From assembly GCA_028343615.1 (NCBI GenBank), contig JAOLZA010000005.1, positions 1-64,000 on the forward strand: a stretch of DNA of 64,000 nt, read 5' to 3'. This document shows, piece by piece, positions 29,460 to 39,496 of this stretch. Each line of letters starts with the position of its first letter. Position 1 is the first letter of the stretch. A model generated the notes under the pieces. That model searched no databases. It saw nothing but the letters and a program-made list of their open reading frames with translations, and was not told the origin of the DNA. This stretch comes from Verrucomicrobiota bacterium. Lineage in GTDB: Bacteria > Verrucomicrobiota > Verrucomicrobiia > Limisphaerales > UBA1100. The translations under genes and the position numbers were made by a program.

Positions 29460-31472
29460 ATGAAAACACACATAAAACTATTCTCAACCGTGCTTGTGGC
29501 GATGGCCCTATTGGCTGGCTGCGGCAAGAAAAAGGCACCCGATGGCTCCAAGGCTGGCAGTTCCCTAGGCGGCACGCCGGCCAAGCTGACCAAGGTGGAG
29601 CTGGATTCAGTCGAAGAGGTGGAGGCTTTTTACGAGGCCGACCCAGAATTTTTCCGTATCAAAACCACCGCTGATATTCCAGTAGATTTGAAATGGGAAG
29701 ACGGGAGCAGCGAAAAAGTGTTTGCCTCGCCCAAAGCAAAGCGCGGCGGAACCTTAAATACGTCCACCGGAGACTGGCCGCGCACCTTGCGGTTTGTTGG
29801 GCCCGACGCGAGCGGTTCATTTCGGCAGTATATACTTGATTCCAATGCGTTGATTCTTGTGGAATCTCACCCGCAATCCGATGGCTATTATCCTTCCATT
29901 GCCAAGCGCTGGGCGGTGGGTTCAGATAAGAGAACGGTCTATTTTGAGTTGGATCCCGATGCGCGGTATTCAGATGGTAAGCCAATTCGGGTGACGGATT
30001 TTTTCTTTCACTTTTATTTCATGCGCAGCAAGCACATCAGGGCACCGTGGTACAATGATTATTACGACAACAAGAAGTTCAAGAATATCACGCTCTATGA
30101 TTCGCGCACATTGTCTATCACCTATTATAAGGCCAAGCCGGATGTGGTGGAGAAGGTGAGCATTCGCCCGGTTCCGGAGCACCATTATGAGGAAATTGAT
30201 GAAGATTTCCTGAAGGATTACCAATGGGAGTTTGAGCCCACCGCCGGACCCTACGAGGTGCTTCAGGAAAATGTAAACGATGGCGTGGCTATTACGCTTA
30301 CACGGGTGCCCAATTGGTGGGCAGATAAAAAGCGCTTTCACAAAAACCGGTATAATCCGGATAAAATTCGCGTCACCGTGGTGCGCGAACCGGCCAAGGT
30401 GTTTGAGCTGTTCCGCAAGGGTGAGCTGGATTGGCACGGGCTGAGCCTGCCGGAGTATTGGCACGAGAAGCTGCCCAATGATTCGCCTGAGGTGAAGAAG
30501 GGGTACATTCACAAAGTGAAATTTTTCAACGAAATCCCCGTGCCCACTTGGGGGATGCGCATCAATTGCTCGATGCCGCTTTTGGACAATCAGAACATTC
30601 GCCAGGGATTGCATCACGCGATGAATTGGGCATTGGTGAACAAGGAAATTTTCTACGGCGACTTTGATCGCCAGCAAACCATGGCGGATGGTTACGGGAA
30701 ACGTAGTCATCCTACTGTGAGAGTGCGGGAATTTTCTGTGGAAAAAGCGGAGGCCGCGTTCGCCAAAGGCGGTTTCACCCAGCGAGGTGCCGACGGGATT
30801 CTCCGCAACGCGGCTGGCAAGCGGTTGTCCTTCACGATTTCAACCGGCTACAAGCGCTTCACGGATGTGTTGACGGTGCTAAAACAACAAGCCGCTAAGG
30901 CTGGCCTAGAGCTGAACCTCGAGATTCTTGAGCTGACCGCCGGTTGGAAAAAAACAAACGAAAAGAAACATGAAATTTCATTTGGCGGCCTGAATAATTC
31001 CGTGGAATTATACCCGCGGTTTTTTGAGCCTTATCATTCCTACAATGCTTATGAAGAGGAAGGTGATAAGCTGTATAATGCCGATGGTTCGCTCCGGGCA
31101 GGCATCACTCCTAAGCCGGATACCAATAACGCCACCCTTACCGCCGATCGCGACTTGGACAAACTGATCAAGCAATACCGCGAGGCCGAAGATTTGGACG
31201 AAATCACACGCCTTGGGCACGAGCTCATCCAGCGCCTTCATGATCACGCCGGCTACCTTCCTGCGTGGTCCAAGCCATGGTATCGCGTCGGCTACTGGCG
31301 TTGGGTGAAATGGCCCGACGACTTCAACGTGAAACAAAGTCGCGATTGGGATGAGTATCATGTGCATTGGGTTGACACCGCCGCAAAAAAAGAAACACAA
31401 GCGGCCAAGAAGAGTGGCAAGAAGTTTCCGCCGGTCATCAAAACCTTCGACCAATATAAGTTGGAAAGATAA
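29460..31472 (+). CDS. Extracellular solute-binding lipoprotein (SBP family 5, YejA-like)
   Basis: [25 protein letters not shown] lipobox; SBP_bac_5-type core; in operon with ABC permeases. Confidence 0.88.
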   Translation: MKTHIKLFSTVLVAMALLAGCGKKKAPDGSKAGSSLGGTPAKLTKVELDSVEEVEAFYEADPEFFRIKTTADIPVDLKWEDGSSEKVFASPKAKRGGTLNTSTGDWPRTLRFVGPDASGSFRQYILDSNALILVESHPQSDGYYPSIAKRWAVGSDKRTVYFELDPDARYSDGKPIRVTDFFFHFYFMRSKHIRAPWYNDYYDNKKFKNITLYDSRTLSITYYKAKPDVVEKVSIRPVPEHHYEEIDEDFLKDYQWEFEPTAGPYEVLQENVNDGVAITLTRVPNWWADKKRFHKNRYNPDKIRVTVVREPAKVFELFRKGELDWHGLSLPEYWHEKLPNDSPEVKKGYIHKVKFFNEIPVPTWGMRINCSMPLLDNQNIRQGLHHAMNWALVNKEIFYGDFDRQQTMADGYGKRSHPTVRVREFSVEKAEAAFAKGGFTQRGADGILRNAAGKRLSFTISTGYKRFTDVLTVLKQQAAKAGLELNLEILELTAGWKKTNEKKHEISFGGLNNSVELYPRFFEPYHSYNAYEEEGDKLYNADGSLRAGITPKPDTNNATLTADRDLDKLIKQYREAEDLDEITRLGHELIQRLHDHAGYLPAWSKPWYRVGYWRWVKWPDDFNVKQSRDWDEYHVHWVDTAAKKETQAAKKSGKKFPPVIKTFDQYKLER

Positions 31473-31474
31473 TC

Positions 31475-32470
31475 GTGGGGGAGGTTGAGCCAGAAATATT
31501 GCTCGAGGTGCGTGACCTCGTCACGGCTTTTGACACCGATGCTGGTCAGCTCACCGCCGTGGATGGCGTGAGCTTTGCGGTTCGACGTGGGCGCACGCTC
31601 GGCATTGTAGGCGAAAGTGGCTGTGGGAAAAGTGTGACGGCGATGAGCATTATGCGACTGTTGCCGCAGCCAATGGGGAAAATTCTTGCGGGTGAGGTGC
31701 TTTTTGATGGCCGCAATCTTGCCACGGTTCCGGCGGAGGATATGCGTTCCATTCGTGGTAATCGCATTTCGATGATTTTTCAGGAACCGATGACGGCGCT
31801 TAATCCGGTGCATCGCATTGGTAAACAAATTTGCGAAGTGCTCACACAGCACAACGATTTGTCACCGGATGATGCGTGGCAACAGGCAGTGGAGATGCTC
31901 GACAAAGTGGGGATCCCTTCGCCGGAAATTCGCGCCACAGAATATCCGCATCAACTTTCGGGCGGGATGCGGCAACGGGTGGTGATCGCCATTGCGCTCG
32001 CGTGCGGGCCGGAATTGGTGATCGCCGATGAACCGACCACGGCACTGGATGTGACGATCCAAGCGCAGATTCTGCAGCTTATCAATAATCTCCAGCGCGA
32101 TCTCGGGATGTCGGTGATGCTCATCACGCACGACTTGGGCGTAATCGCCGAGACGTGCGATGAGGTGTGTGTGATGTACGCCGGCCGTGTGGTGGAGCGC
32201 GCGCAGGTGAAGGAGCTTTTCGCCAACCCCCGCCACGCGTACACGCAGGGCTTGCTCAGCTCGATTCCGCGCCTTAACGGCACGCCCAAGAGCGAGCTGC
32301 AAACTATCGACGGAATGGTGCCGGCGTTGAGCGAATTGAAACCCGGTTGTCGCTTCGCCCCCCGCAGCGGTCGTGAGCACGCGCCGGAGTTGCTGGTGGA
32401 ACGCCAGGCTTTGAGGCAAATTTCCACAGATCATTGGGTAGAGGCGTGTCCGGTTTGCGCACGAGGATGA
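31475..32470 (+). CDS. Oligopeptide ABC transporter ATP-binding protein (OppD type)
   Basis: [19 protein letters not shown] Walker [17 protein letters not shown] signature, C-terminal GCRFAPR. Confidence 0.92.
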   Translation: MGEVEPEILLEVRDLVTAFDTDAGQLTAVDGVSFAVRRGRTLGIVGESGCGKSVTAMSIMRLLPQPMGKILAGEVLFDGRNLATVPAEDMRSIRGNRISMIFQEPMTALNPVHRIGKQICEVLTQHNDLSPDDAWQQAVEMLDKVGIPSPEIRATEYPHQLSGGMRQRVVIAIALACGPELVIADEPTTALDVTIQAQILQLINNLQRDLGMSVMLITHDLGVIAETCDEVCVMYAGRVVERAQVKELFANPRHAYTQGLLSSIPRLNGTPKSELQTIDGMVPALSELKPGCRFAPRSGREHAPELLVERQALRQISTDHWVEACPVCARG

Positions 32471-33456
32471 ACAACGGTACGGCCATTTTATCGACGGATA
32501 ATTTGCGGATGCACTTTCCGGTGAAGGGTGGAGTGTTTCAACGTGCGGTGGCGGCGTGCAAGGCGGTGGATGGCGTGAGCCTTACGATTATGCCGGGCGA
32601 AACGCTGGGACTCGTGGGCGAAAGTGGTTGTGGGAAGAGTACGCTCGGCAAAACGATCTCTCGCTTGTACGAACCCACGAGTGGCGGCATTGCGTTTGAA
32701 GGGAATGAATTGGCGGATTTATCTCGCCGTGAACTGAAGCCCTTCCGGCGCGAGATTCAGATGATTTTTCAGGATCCATACGAGAGCCTCAACCCTCGGC
32801 ACACGGTGGGAACGATTATCGAGGAGCCGTTTGTGATCCACAAGATGGGCACGCGCGCGGAGCGGCGGCAATGGGTGGCGGATTTGTTGGCGAAGGTGGG
32901 GCTGCCGGAATCGGCGGCGGGGCGGTATCCTTTTGAATTTTCCGGTGGCCAGCGGCAGCGGATTGGCATCGCGCGCGCATTGGCACTGAAGCCGCGCCTG
33001 TTGATTTGCGACGAACCGGTGAGCGCGCTGGACGTGTCCATTCAAAGTCAGGTGCTCAATTTGCTGATGGATTTGCAGCGCGAAATGGGTTTGAGCTATT
33101 TGTTCATTTCGCATGACCTCGCAGTGGTGAAACACATCAGTGATCGCATCGCGGTGATGTATCTTGGCCGCATCGTGGAGCTGGCTCCGGCGGAGGAGAT
33201 TTACAATAACCCCGTCCACGCGTATACCAAGGCACTGATCTCGGCCATCCCGGTGCCGGATCCCACATATGTGCCGGATCGCGTTATTCTCGAGGGCGAT
33301 GTGCCTACGCCGATTGACCCGCCCGACGGCTGCCGCTTCGCTCCCCGCAGTGGGACCGGACACTCGCCGGAGATGCTTGAGACGTTGCCGCCGTTCAAGG
33401 AAATATCCTCTGGCCATTGGGTGGAAGCCTGCCCGGTATGTGCGCCTGCTCGGTAA
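32467..33456 (+). CDS. Oligopeptide ABC transporter ATP-binding protein (OppF type)
   Basis: [43 protein letters not shown] overlap with upstream gene. Confidence 0.92.
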   Translation: MNNGTAILSTDNLRMHFPVKGGVFQRAVAACKAVDGVSLTIMPGETLGLVGESGCGKSTLGKTISRLYEPTSGGIAFEGNELADLSRRELKPFRREIQMIFQDPYESLNPRHTVGTIIEEPFVIHKMGTRAERRQWVADLLAKVGLPESAAGRYPFEFSGGQRQRIGIARALALKPRLLICDEPVSALDVSIQSQVLNLLMDLQREMGLSYLFISHDLAVVKHISDRIAVMYLGRIVELAPAEEIYNNPVHAYTKALISAIPVPDPTYVPDRVILEGDVPTPIDPPDGCRFAPRSGTGHSPEMLETLPPFKEISSGHWVEACPVCAPAR

Positions 33457-33513
33457 CGTGTTGCTACAAATTGGCGTCTATGCTACACAACTTCCCAGAG
33501 GGGTTTTGAGAAT

Positions 33514-33882
33514 ATGAAGATAAGAAAAACAAAAACACGCGGTTTCACATTGGTGGAAATAATGATTGTGGTGGCGATCATCGGCCTCTTGGCTGCGGTG
33601 GCTATCCCAAATCTGTTGCAGGCGAAAAAAGAAAGTCAAATCACCGGTTGCAGGCAAAACTTGGGGACCATTAAGGCTGCCATCATCCAGTATGGTTTTG
33701 ACAAAAGCGATGATCAAGAGGTGACGATGGACGATATTGTTAAGTTCATGAATCGCCCACCCAAATGTCCTTCGGGTGGCGAATATGAAGTGACCATAGT
33801 GGGCGAGGACCCAACTTGCACCATCGAAGGGCACACACTGCATAAGGAGGATATGGAAGAAGGGGAAGAGGAGAGGCGTTGA
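33514..33882 (+). CDS. Type II/IV pseudopilin (prepilin N-terminal methylation motif)
   Basis: RGFTLVEIMIVVAIIGLLAAVAIPNLLQAKK canonical class III signal. Confidence 0.9.
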   Translation: MKIRKTKTRGFTLVEIMIVVAIIGLLAAVAIPNLLQAKKESQITGCRQNLGTIKAAIIQYGFDKSDDQEVTMDDIVKFMNRPPKCPSGGEYEVTIVGEDPTCTIEGHTLHKEDMEEGEEERR

Positions 33883-33885
33883 TCC

Positions 33886-34239
33886 GTGGTTGGATCTGCT
33901 AATACGCGCGGGTTCGGAGCGGTGGATTGGCTATTAGGGCTGATAGTGTTGGGGTTGGCCTTCGCGGTTTTTATCCCGTACACGGTCGGTGATAAACAAG
34001 ATCGTAGTATTCTGATCTGCGTAAAAAATCTCCGCGAGCTCGATAAGGCCATGCGCTTGTGGCAGCTGGATAATCAAAAGGATACTTTGTCCGCCGTCAC
34101 ATTGGAGGAAATTATTCCTTACTTGAAAGACGGCGAAGTGCTCAAGTGCCCGTTAGCCGGTCAGTACATCGTCACCGGGCTTACCAATCCGCCCTCCTGC
34201 ACCATGCCCGGCCATGCGTTGCTCAACGAAGGGGAATGA
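33886..34239 (+). CDS. Pseudopilin-like protein with variant signal (GFGAVD)
   Basis: RGFGAVDWLLGLIVLGLAFAVFIPYTVGDKQD...LKCPLAGQYIVTGLTNPPSCTMPGHALL; C-terminus parallels the upstream pilin; GTG start. Confidence 0.65.
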   Translation: MVGSANTRGFGAVDWLLGLIVLGLAFAVFIPYTVGDKQDRSILICVKNLRELDKAMRLWQLDNQKDTLSAVTLEEIIPYLKDGEVLKCPLAGQYIVTGLTNPPSCTMPGHALLNEGE

Positions 34240-35049
34240 TTATCCCCACTGCGCCCGCAACATTTCGGGTGTATTCCCTCGCGCGCGCAACTCGCGCAAA
34301 CTAAGCGCATCGTGGCGTTTGGCGAGGCGTTCACCGTTTTCGTCATACATTAAATCGCAGTGATAAAACGCGGGGGGCGTGAGGTCGAGCGCACGGTAGA
34401 TCAAAATCTGCCGCGCGGTGGATACCAATAAATCGGCGCCTCGCACCACTTCGGTAATTTCCATCGCGGCGTCATCCACCATCACGGCGAGTTGATACGC
34501 GGGCAGACCGTTTTTTTGCCAAACGGGAAAGTCTCCGAAATCTTTTCCGGCAATGAATTTTTGCGGGCCGAAATGGGTGTCGGTGAATTCAATGGGCTCG
34601 TTTTCGGGAACGCGGAAGCGCCAGTTGAATTCGGTTGAGTGTTGAGTGTTGAGTATTGATGGATTCCCTCGGCAGGTGCCTGGGTAAATGGGTTCGCCGT
34701 CTTCACTATGAGGGGCGGTGGTGGCTTCTCGGATATCTTTGCGCGAGCAAGCGCAGGGGAATAGATGCCCGTCGGTACGGAGGGTTTCAAAGGCGGCGCG
34801 GTATTCGGGCATTCGCTCGGATTGATCCATGGGTTCACCTTCCCACTCGAGGCCGAGCCACCGGAGATCCTCCAGTGTGGTAGCGCGAAATTCCGGTTTG
34901 CAGCGGGCGGGATCTAGGTCTTCATTACGATAGAGCAGGGTGCCGTCGTGTTGGAGCGCGCGTTCTTGGGCGATCCAAAAAGTGCGCGCATGGCCGAGGT
35001 GTAAATAGCCGGTGGGTGTGGGGGCGATGCGACCGCGGTATTTCATCAA
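34240..35049 (-). CDS. gluQ: Glutamyl-Q tRNA(Asp) synthetase
   Basis: YRGRIAPTPTGYLHLGHARTFWIA...YRNEDLDPARCKPE...CACSRKDI...YPGTCRG; short GlnRS/GluRS-like catalytic core without anticodon domain. Confidence 0.9.
   Translation of the reverse strand: MMKYRGRIAPTPTGYLHLGHARTFWIAQERALQHDGTLLYRNEDLDPARCKPEFRATTLEDLRWLGLEWEGEPMDQSERMPEYRAAFETLRTDGHLFPCACSRKDIREATTAPHSEDGEPIYPGTCRGNPSILNTQHSTEFNWRFRVPENEPIEFTDTHFGPQKFIAGKDFGDFPVWQKNGLPAYQLAVMVDDAAMEITEVVRGADLLVSTARQILIYRALDLTPPAFYHCDLMYDENGERLAKRHDALSLRELRARGNTPEMLRAQWG
34634..34661. repeat. 7-bp tandem repeat (GTTGAGT x3 plus one degenerate unit) inside gluQ
   Basis: Sequence gttgagt-gttgagt-gttgagt-attgatg. Confidence 0.85.
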
Positions 35050-35954
35050 TCCAAAAAGCGCTTGGTGAGTCCTGCGTAGGCGTCGATGCGCCGGTCGCGC
35101 AGGAAGGGCCAGTGAGTGCGCGCTTCGTGTACTTGTGCAAGATTCGCCTGCACCAACAGGGTTTCGGGTTGGTCAGCGGCTGCTTCGGCAATCACTTCAC
35201 CATCGGGCGCGGTCACGAAACTTTGGCCCCAAAATTCGATACCTTCCCCGCCCGCGGGAGCTTCGTGCCCAATGCGGTTTACCGTCGCCACGAAACATCC
35301 ATTGGCGATCGCGTGGCTGCGCTGGATGGTTTGCCACGCATCGTGCTGAGTTTTGCCTTCAGAGGCCTTTTCGGATGGATGCCAGCCAATGGCGGTGGGG
35401 TAAAAAATGATCTCGGCGCCGGATAATGCAGTGAGGCGGACGGCTTCAGGATACCATTGATCCCAGCAAATCAGCACGCCGATTTTTCCATAAGCCGTTT
35501 CCCACGAGCGGAAGCCTGAATCACTGGTGTCGCCGGGCGTGAAGTAAAACTTCTCATAATATAGAGGATCATCGGGAATGTGCATTTTGCGGTATGTGCC
35601 TAGCAGTGTGCCATCGGCATCGATGATGGCGGCGGTATTGTGGAAAAGTCCAGGTGCGCGTTGTTCGAAAAGTGAGGCGATGATCACCACTTTTTCCTCG
35701 CGCGCGAGCGTTTGGAAGGCTTGCGTGGTGGAGCCGGGATTGGGGAAGATTGGCTCTGCAAGCTCGAAATTAGCGTAATTTTCGCTCTGGCAAAAGTACT
35801 GCGTGCCGAAGAGTTCCTGCGTGCAAATGATCTGCGCCCCATCGTGAGCTGCGGCGCGCGCGGCGCCCAGCGTGGCGGCCAAATTGACCTCCGGATCGGT
35901 TCCGCAAGCGTGCTGAAGCAGGCCGAGGGTGACTGTTTTTAAGGTGTTTTTCAC
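35046..35954 (-). CDS. aguB: Carbon-nitrogen hydrolase, N-carbamoylputrescine amidase-like
   Basis: IICTQELFGTQYFCQSEN, YRKMHIPDDPLYYEKFYFTPGD, GVLICWDQWYPEAVRLTAL nitrilase triad motifs. Confidence 0.88.
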   Translation of the reverse strand: MKNTLKTVTLGLLQHACGTDPEVNLAATLGAARAAAHDGAQIICTQELFGTQYFCQSENYANFELAEPIFPNPGSTTQAFQTLAREEKVVIIASLFEQRAPGLFHNTAAIIDADGTLLGTYRKMHIPDDPLYYEKFYFTPGDTSDSGFRSWETAYGKIGVLICWDQWYPEAVRLTALSGAEIIFYPTAIGWHPSEKASEGKTQHDAWQTIQRSHAIANGCFVATVNRIGHEAPAGGEGIEFWGQSFVTAPDGEVIAEAAADQPETLLVQANLAQVHEARTHWPFLRDRRIDAYAGLTKRFLD

Positions 35955-36149
35955 TGTTTACAGGTGGATACGATGGTGTTGATACAGGGTGTCAAGTCAA
36001 GCTTGTGCTGAAAAAATCGGGGCAATTGCGAATATCTTTTCGACCTGAACGCTGTTTTTCCCTTGCGAAATGGATGCGCGTGTCCTTTTACTGCCCCAGT
36101 TCGCAACGCGACACTTCGCGACGACCACTTAACCAAAGGAGAAATACAA

Positions 36150-36437
36150 ATGGCGAAAATGACAAAGACCGCAACTATTGCAGCCGTCGCAGAAGCGGCA
36201 GACATATCAAAGGCCCAAGCCAAAGCGGCGATGGATGAAATTGCTACCTTGGCTTATGCCAATGCTAAAGATGGCTTCGTTATCCCTGGGATTGGCAAAG
36301 TGGCTGTCCGGCAAACCAAAGCCCGCAAAATGATTATGCGCTTTGGTCCCAAGGAAGGCCAAGAAATTGATGTGCCAGCAAGAAAAAAGCTAAAGTTCAC
36401 CTTTCTCAAGGCGGCCAAAGACGAAATTCTCGGCTAA
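36150..36437 (+). CDS. HU-family DNA-binding protein
   Basis: MAKMTKTATIAAVAEAADISKAQAKAAMDEI...VIPGIGKVAVRQTKARKMI; SD-like AAAGGAG upstream. Confidence 0.85.
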   Translation: MAKMTKTATIAAVAEAADISKAQAKAAMDEIATLAYANAKDGFVIPGIGKVAVRQTKARKMIMRFGPKEGQEIDVPARKKLKFTFLKAAKDEILG

Positions 36438-36453
36438 CCAGCCCTTTCTCAAC

Positions 36454-36481
36454 AAGGCGCTCCAACGGGGGCGCCTTTTTT
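36454..36481 (+). terminator. Rho-independent terminator after the HU gene
   Basis: AAGGCGC-TCCAACGGGG-GCGCCTT followed by T-run. Confidence 0.75.
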
Positions 36482-36508
36482 GTTGGATTTTTGGTTAAAT
36501 CACGGGCG

Positions 36509-37477
36509 ATGAAAATCGGTGTCATCGGCGCGGGCGCGGTGGGTGGCTTTTATGGTGGCAAACTCTGTCGCACAGGAGAGGACGTGCACTTTTTGCTGCG
36601 CGGTGATTATGAGGCGGTAAACTCTCGCGGTCTCCGCATCGATAGTGCCGATGGCGATTTCACCGTGTATCCGAATGCGTACGATTCGCCCGAAACCATT
36701 GGCCCGTGCGATCTGGTTCTTGTAGCGATCAAGGCCACTGCCAATGAACATTATGCCAAACTTATCACGCCGCTCGTCGGAAAACATACCGCGATTCTCT
36801 GCCTGCAAAATGGCCTCGGCAATTACGAGCAACTTGCTGGGCTTTTTGGCGGGGAAAAAATCCTTGGCGGATTATGCTTCGTGTGCCTCAACCGGACGGC
36901 ACCCGGCGTCATTCAACACCTTGCCTTCGGTAAAATCATCATGGGCGAATACGCCCGCCCACCCCAAAAACGTACGCACGCTTTCGCCACGCTGTTTGAG
37001 GAAGTCGGTGTGCCCTGTGCCGTAGTCGATAATCTCGAACAAGGCCTCTGGGAGAAACTCGTTTGGAATATTCCCTTCAACGGGCTTGGCGTCGCCGCCG
37101 CCTTCGGTCTGACCGCGCTCAAAGGCGAACCTCTGTCCGGAACTCCCGGCCCTGCCTGGCCCACCGACCGACTTCTGGCACATCCCGAATGGGAAGTTTG
37201 GGTGCGCGCTTTAATGGATGAAATCATCACCATCGCCAATGCCAAATCTCTCGATCTCGATCCAGCACTGGTGACAACTATGATCGAACGGACCCGCGCA
37301 ATGGGCACTTATTGTGCTTCCACCCTCATTGATTTCGAAAATGGTCAACCACTGGAAATCGAATCCATGTTCCACGAACCCCTCCGCCAAGCCCAAGCCA
37401 TCGGCGTCCCTGTGCCACGATTGGAAGCTCTTTGTATTGTTTTGGCGAAGCTAGCTGGTTATCTTCCGCGCCCATGA
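36509..37477 (+). CDS. panE: 2-dehydropantoate 2-reductase
   Basis: MKIGVIGAGAVGGFYGGKLCRTGEDVHFLLRGDY...ILCLQNGLGN. Confidence 0.9.
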   Translation: MKIGVIGAGAVGGFYGGKLCRTGEDVHFLLRGDYEAVNSRGLRIDSADGDFTVYPNAYDSPETIGPCDLVLVAIKATANEHYAKLITPLVGKHTAILCLQNGLGNYEQLAGLFGGEKILGGLCFVCLNRTAPGVIQHLAFGKIIMGEYARPPQKRTHAFATLFEEVGVPCAVVDNLEQGLWEKLVWNIPFNGLGVAAAFGLTALKGEPLSGTPGPAWPTDRLLAHPEWEVWVRALMDEIITIANAKSLDLDPALVTTMIERTRAMGTYCASTLIDFENGQPLEIESMFHEPLRQAQAIGVPVPRLEALCIVLAKLAGYLPRP

Positions 37478-38808
37478 GTGTACGAGTCCGATTCGCGCCT
37501 AGCCCAACGGGCCACCTTCACATTGGCGGTGCCCGCACGGCGTTGTTCAACTGGCTTTACGCCCGGCACACCGGCGGGCAGTTTGTTTTGCGCATTGAAG
37601 ACACCGACGAGGAACGCAACACGCCCGAAGCCATCAGCGTCATCCTCGAAGGCCTGCGCTGGTTGGGATTGGATTGGGACGAAGGCCCCGCGGGTAATGA
37701 CCCCACCGGTGAAAGCAAAGGTGATCGAGGGCCGTATTTTCAATCGCAACGCGGCGAGATATATGCGCGTCACGTGGAGGCGCTTAAAGAAAAGGGTCTA
37801 GCGTACGAGCACGAGGGCGCGATTCGTTTTCGAATGCAGCGCGAGGCGATCACCATTCCTGATCTCGTTTGCGGCGAGGTATTACGTGATTTGACTGATC
37901 GCGAACAGGAACAGCCAGATTTCGTCATCGTGCGTTCGGACGGCAAGCCGGTGTTCCATTTGGTCAATGTCATCGACGATCTAGAGATGGGCATCACCCA
38001 CGTTATTCGCGGCGAGGATCATTTGTCCAACACCGCCAAGCACATCGCGCTCTTTCGCGCGTTGGATGCGGAGCCGCCAGCCTTCGCGCACATCCCGTTG
38101 ATCCTAAACAGTGACGGCAGTAAAATGAGCAAACGCGACGACGGGGCCTCGCTCGATGGCTGGCAGCAAACCCATTGTGTTCCCGAGGCGGTGGTTAATT
38201 ATCTCAGCCTCCTCGGCTGGTCGCCCAAGGATGATTCGCAGATGATGACTGTGGCCGAACTCATCGAGCGCTTTGATCTCCCGCAAATTAACCGCGCAAA
38301 TGCCCGCTTCGACGTGGAGAAAATGCAGTGGATGAATTACGAGCACATGCGTTATCTGCCGATGGATCGTTATCGACAACTAGCCGTCGAGACGGGTGTG
38401 GATTTTGGAAATGCCACGGACGATTACATCGAAGCCGCGCTGGCCACTTGTCAAAACAAAGTGAAACAAATCGGAGACTTGGCTGAGTATTGCGCATTTT
38501 ATTTCTGCGACGCTGTTGAGGTTGACGAAGCTATGGCCGCAAAGGCCTTTTCAGCTGAACACAAAGAGGGGTTCGTGAAATTGCGGGAGGTATTTGCCAA
38601 CCTCGAATCCTTCGAGCCCAAGCCGATGGAATCCGCTCTTAAGGCATTAGCTGAGGAATTGGGCGTGAAAATCCGTGCGCTAGTGATGCCCGCACGCTGT
38701 GCTTGCACCGGCGTGAAAATCGGACCGAGCCTTTATGACCTAATGGCGGTGCTCGGCCGTGACCGTGTACTGACACGGTTTGATGCGGCCCTCGCGCGGA
38801 TGGGTTGA
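37474..38808 (+). CDS. gltX: Glutamyl-tRNA synthetase
   Basis: VRVRFAPSPTGHLHIGGARTALFNWLYAR, DGSKMSKRDDGAS (KMSKR). Confidence 0.95.
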   Translation: MSVRVRFAPSPTGHLHIGGARTALFNWLYARHTGGQFVLRIEDTDEERNTPEAISVILEGLRWLGLDWDEGPAGNDPTGESKGDRGPYFQSQRGEIYARHVEALKEKGLAYEHEGAIRFRMQREAITIPDLVCGEVLRDLTDREQEQPDFVIVRSDGKPVFHLVNVIDDLEMGITHVIRGEDHLSNTAKHIALFRALDAEPPAFAHIPLILNSDGSKMSKRDDGASLDGWQQTHCVPEAVVNYLSLLGWSPKDDSQMMTVAELIERFDLPQINRANARFDVEKMQWMNYEHMRYLPMDRYRQLAVETGVDFGNATDDYIEAALATCQNKVKQIGDLAEYCAFYFCDAVEVDEAMAAKAFSAEHKEGFVKLREVFANLESFEPKPMESALKALAEELGVKIRALVMPARCACTGVKIGPSLYDLMAVLGRDRVLTRFDAALARMG

Positions 38809-38849
38809 TTTTTTTTACGTGTTGGTGTCCAATTGGATTCCGAAACTCC

Positions 38850-39464
38850 ATGACCACCGCCAACAAAGTCACCATTGGCCGCATCATTTTGGTGCCTTTT
38901 TTTGTGGTGCAAATGCTTTACTACTTTCGCACCGGCGATGAGTTTCACCGCTACCTTGCCATGGCGGCATTCCTGGTGGCCACTATCAGCGACGGAATTG
39001 ATGGCTATCTCGCCCGCCATCACGGCCAAGCCACGCAGCTCGGTTCCTATCTCGATCCGCTGGCAGACAAGTTGCTGATGTTCGCCGGTTTCATTTTGTT
39101 GACCTTTGATTTTGATGAAAATCGCTTTGACCAACGCATCCCTTTGTGGCTCACCGGCACGGTGATCGGGCGCGACCTCATCGTGGTCGCCGGCAGCGCG
39201 TTACTGTATGCGACCATCGGCAACGTGAAAGTGAACCCACTCTTCCTCAGTAAAGCGGCATCCGTTTTGCAAATGGTGACCATAGGCTGGGTGCTTTGCA
39301 AATTCTCGCCTCTCGGCACCTTCTGGCTGGCGGCGGCAGCTGTGATGTGCACGGCCATCACCGGATTACTTTATGTGCGCGATGGCATCAGGCAATTCAG
39401 CGAACATCCCGTGTCCCATCCGAATCAGGCGGAAAATAAAAAGGAACCGGACAGGGACGCTTGA
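38850..39464 (+). CDS. pgsA: CDP-diacylglycerol--glycerol-3-phosphate 3-phosphatidyltransferase
   Basis: SDGIDGYLARHHGQATQLGSYLDPLADKLLM CDP-alcohol phosphotransferase motif. Confidence 0.92.
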   Translation: MTTANKVTIGRIILVPFFVVQMLYYFRTGDEFHRYLAMAAFLVATISDGIDGYLARHHGQATQLGSYLDPLADKLLMFAGFILLTFDFDENRFDQRIPLWLTGTVIGRDLIVVAGSALLYATIGNVKVNPLFLSKAASVLQMVTIGWVLCKFSPLGTFWLAAAAVMCTAITGLLYVRDGIRQFSEHPVSHPNQAENKKEPDRDA

Positions 39465-39496
39465 CTCACCGCGCCTTTGCCCGTCATTCTCGCCGC

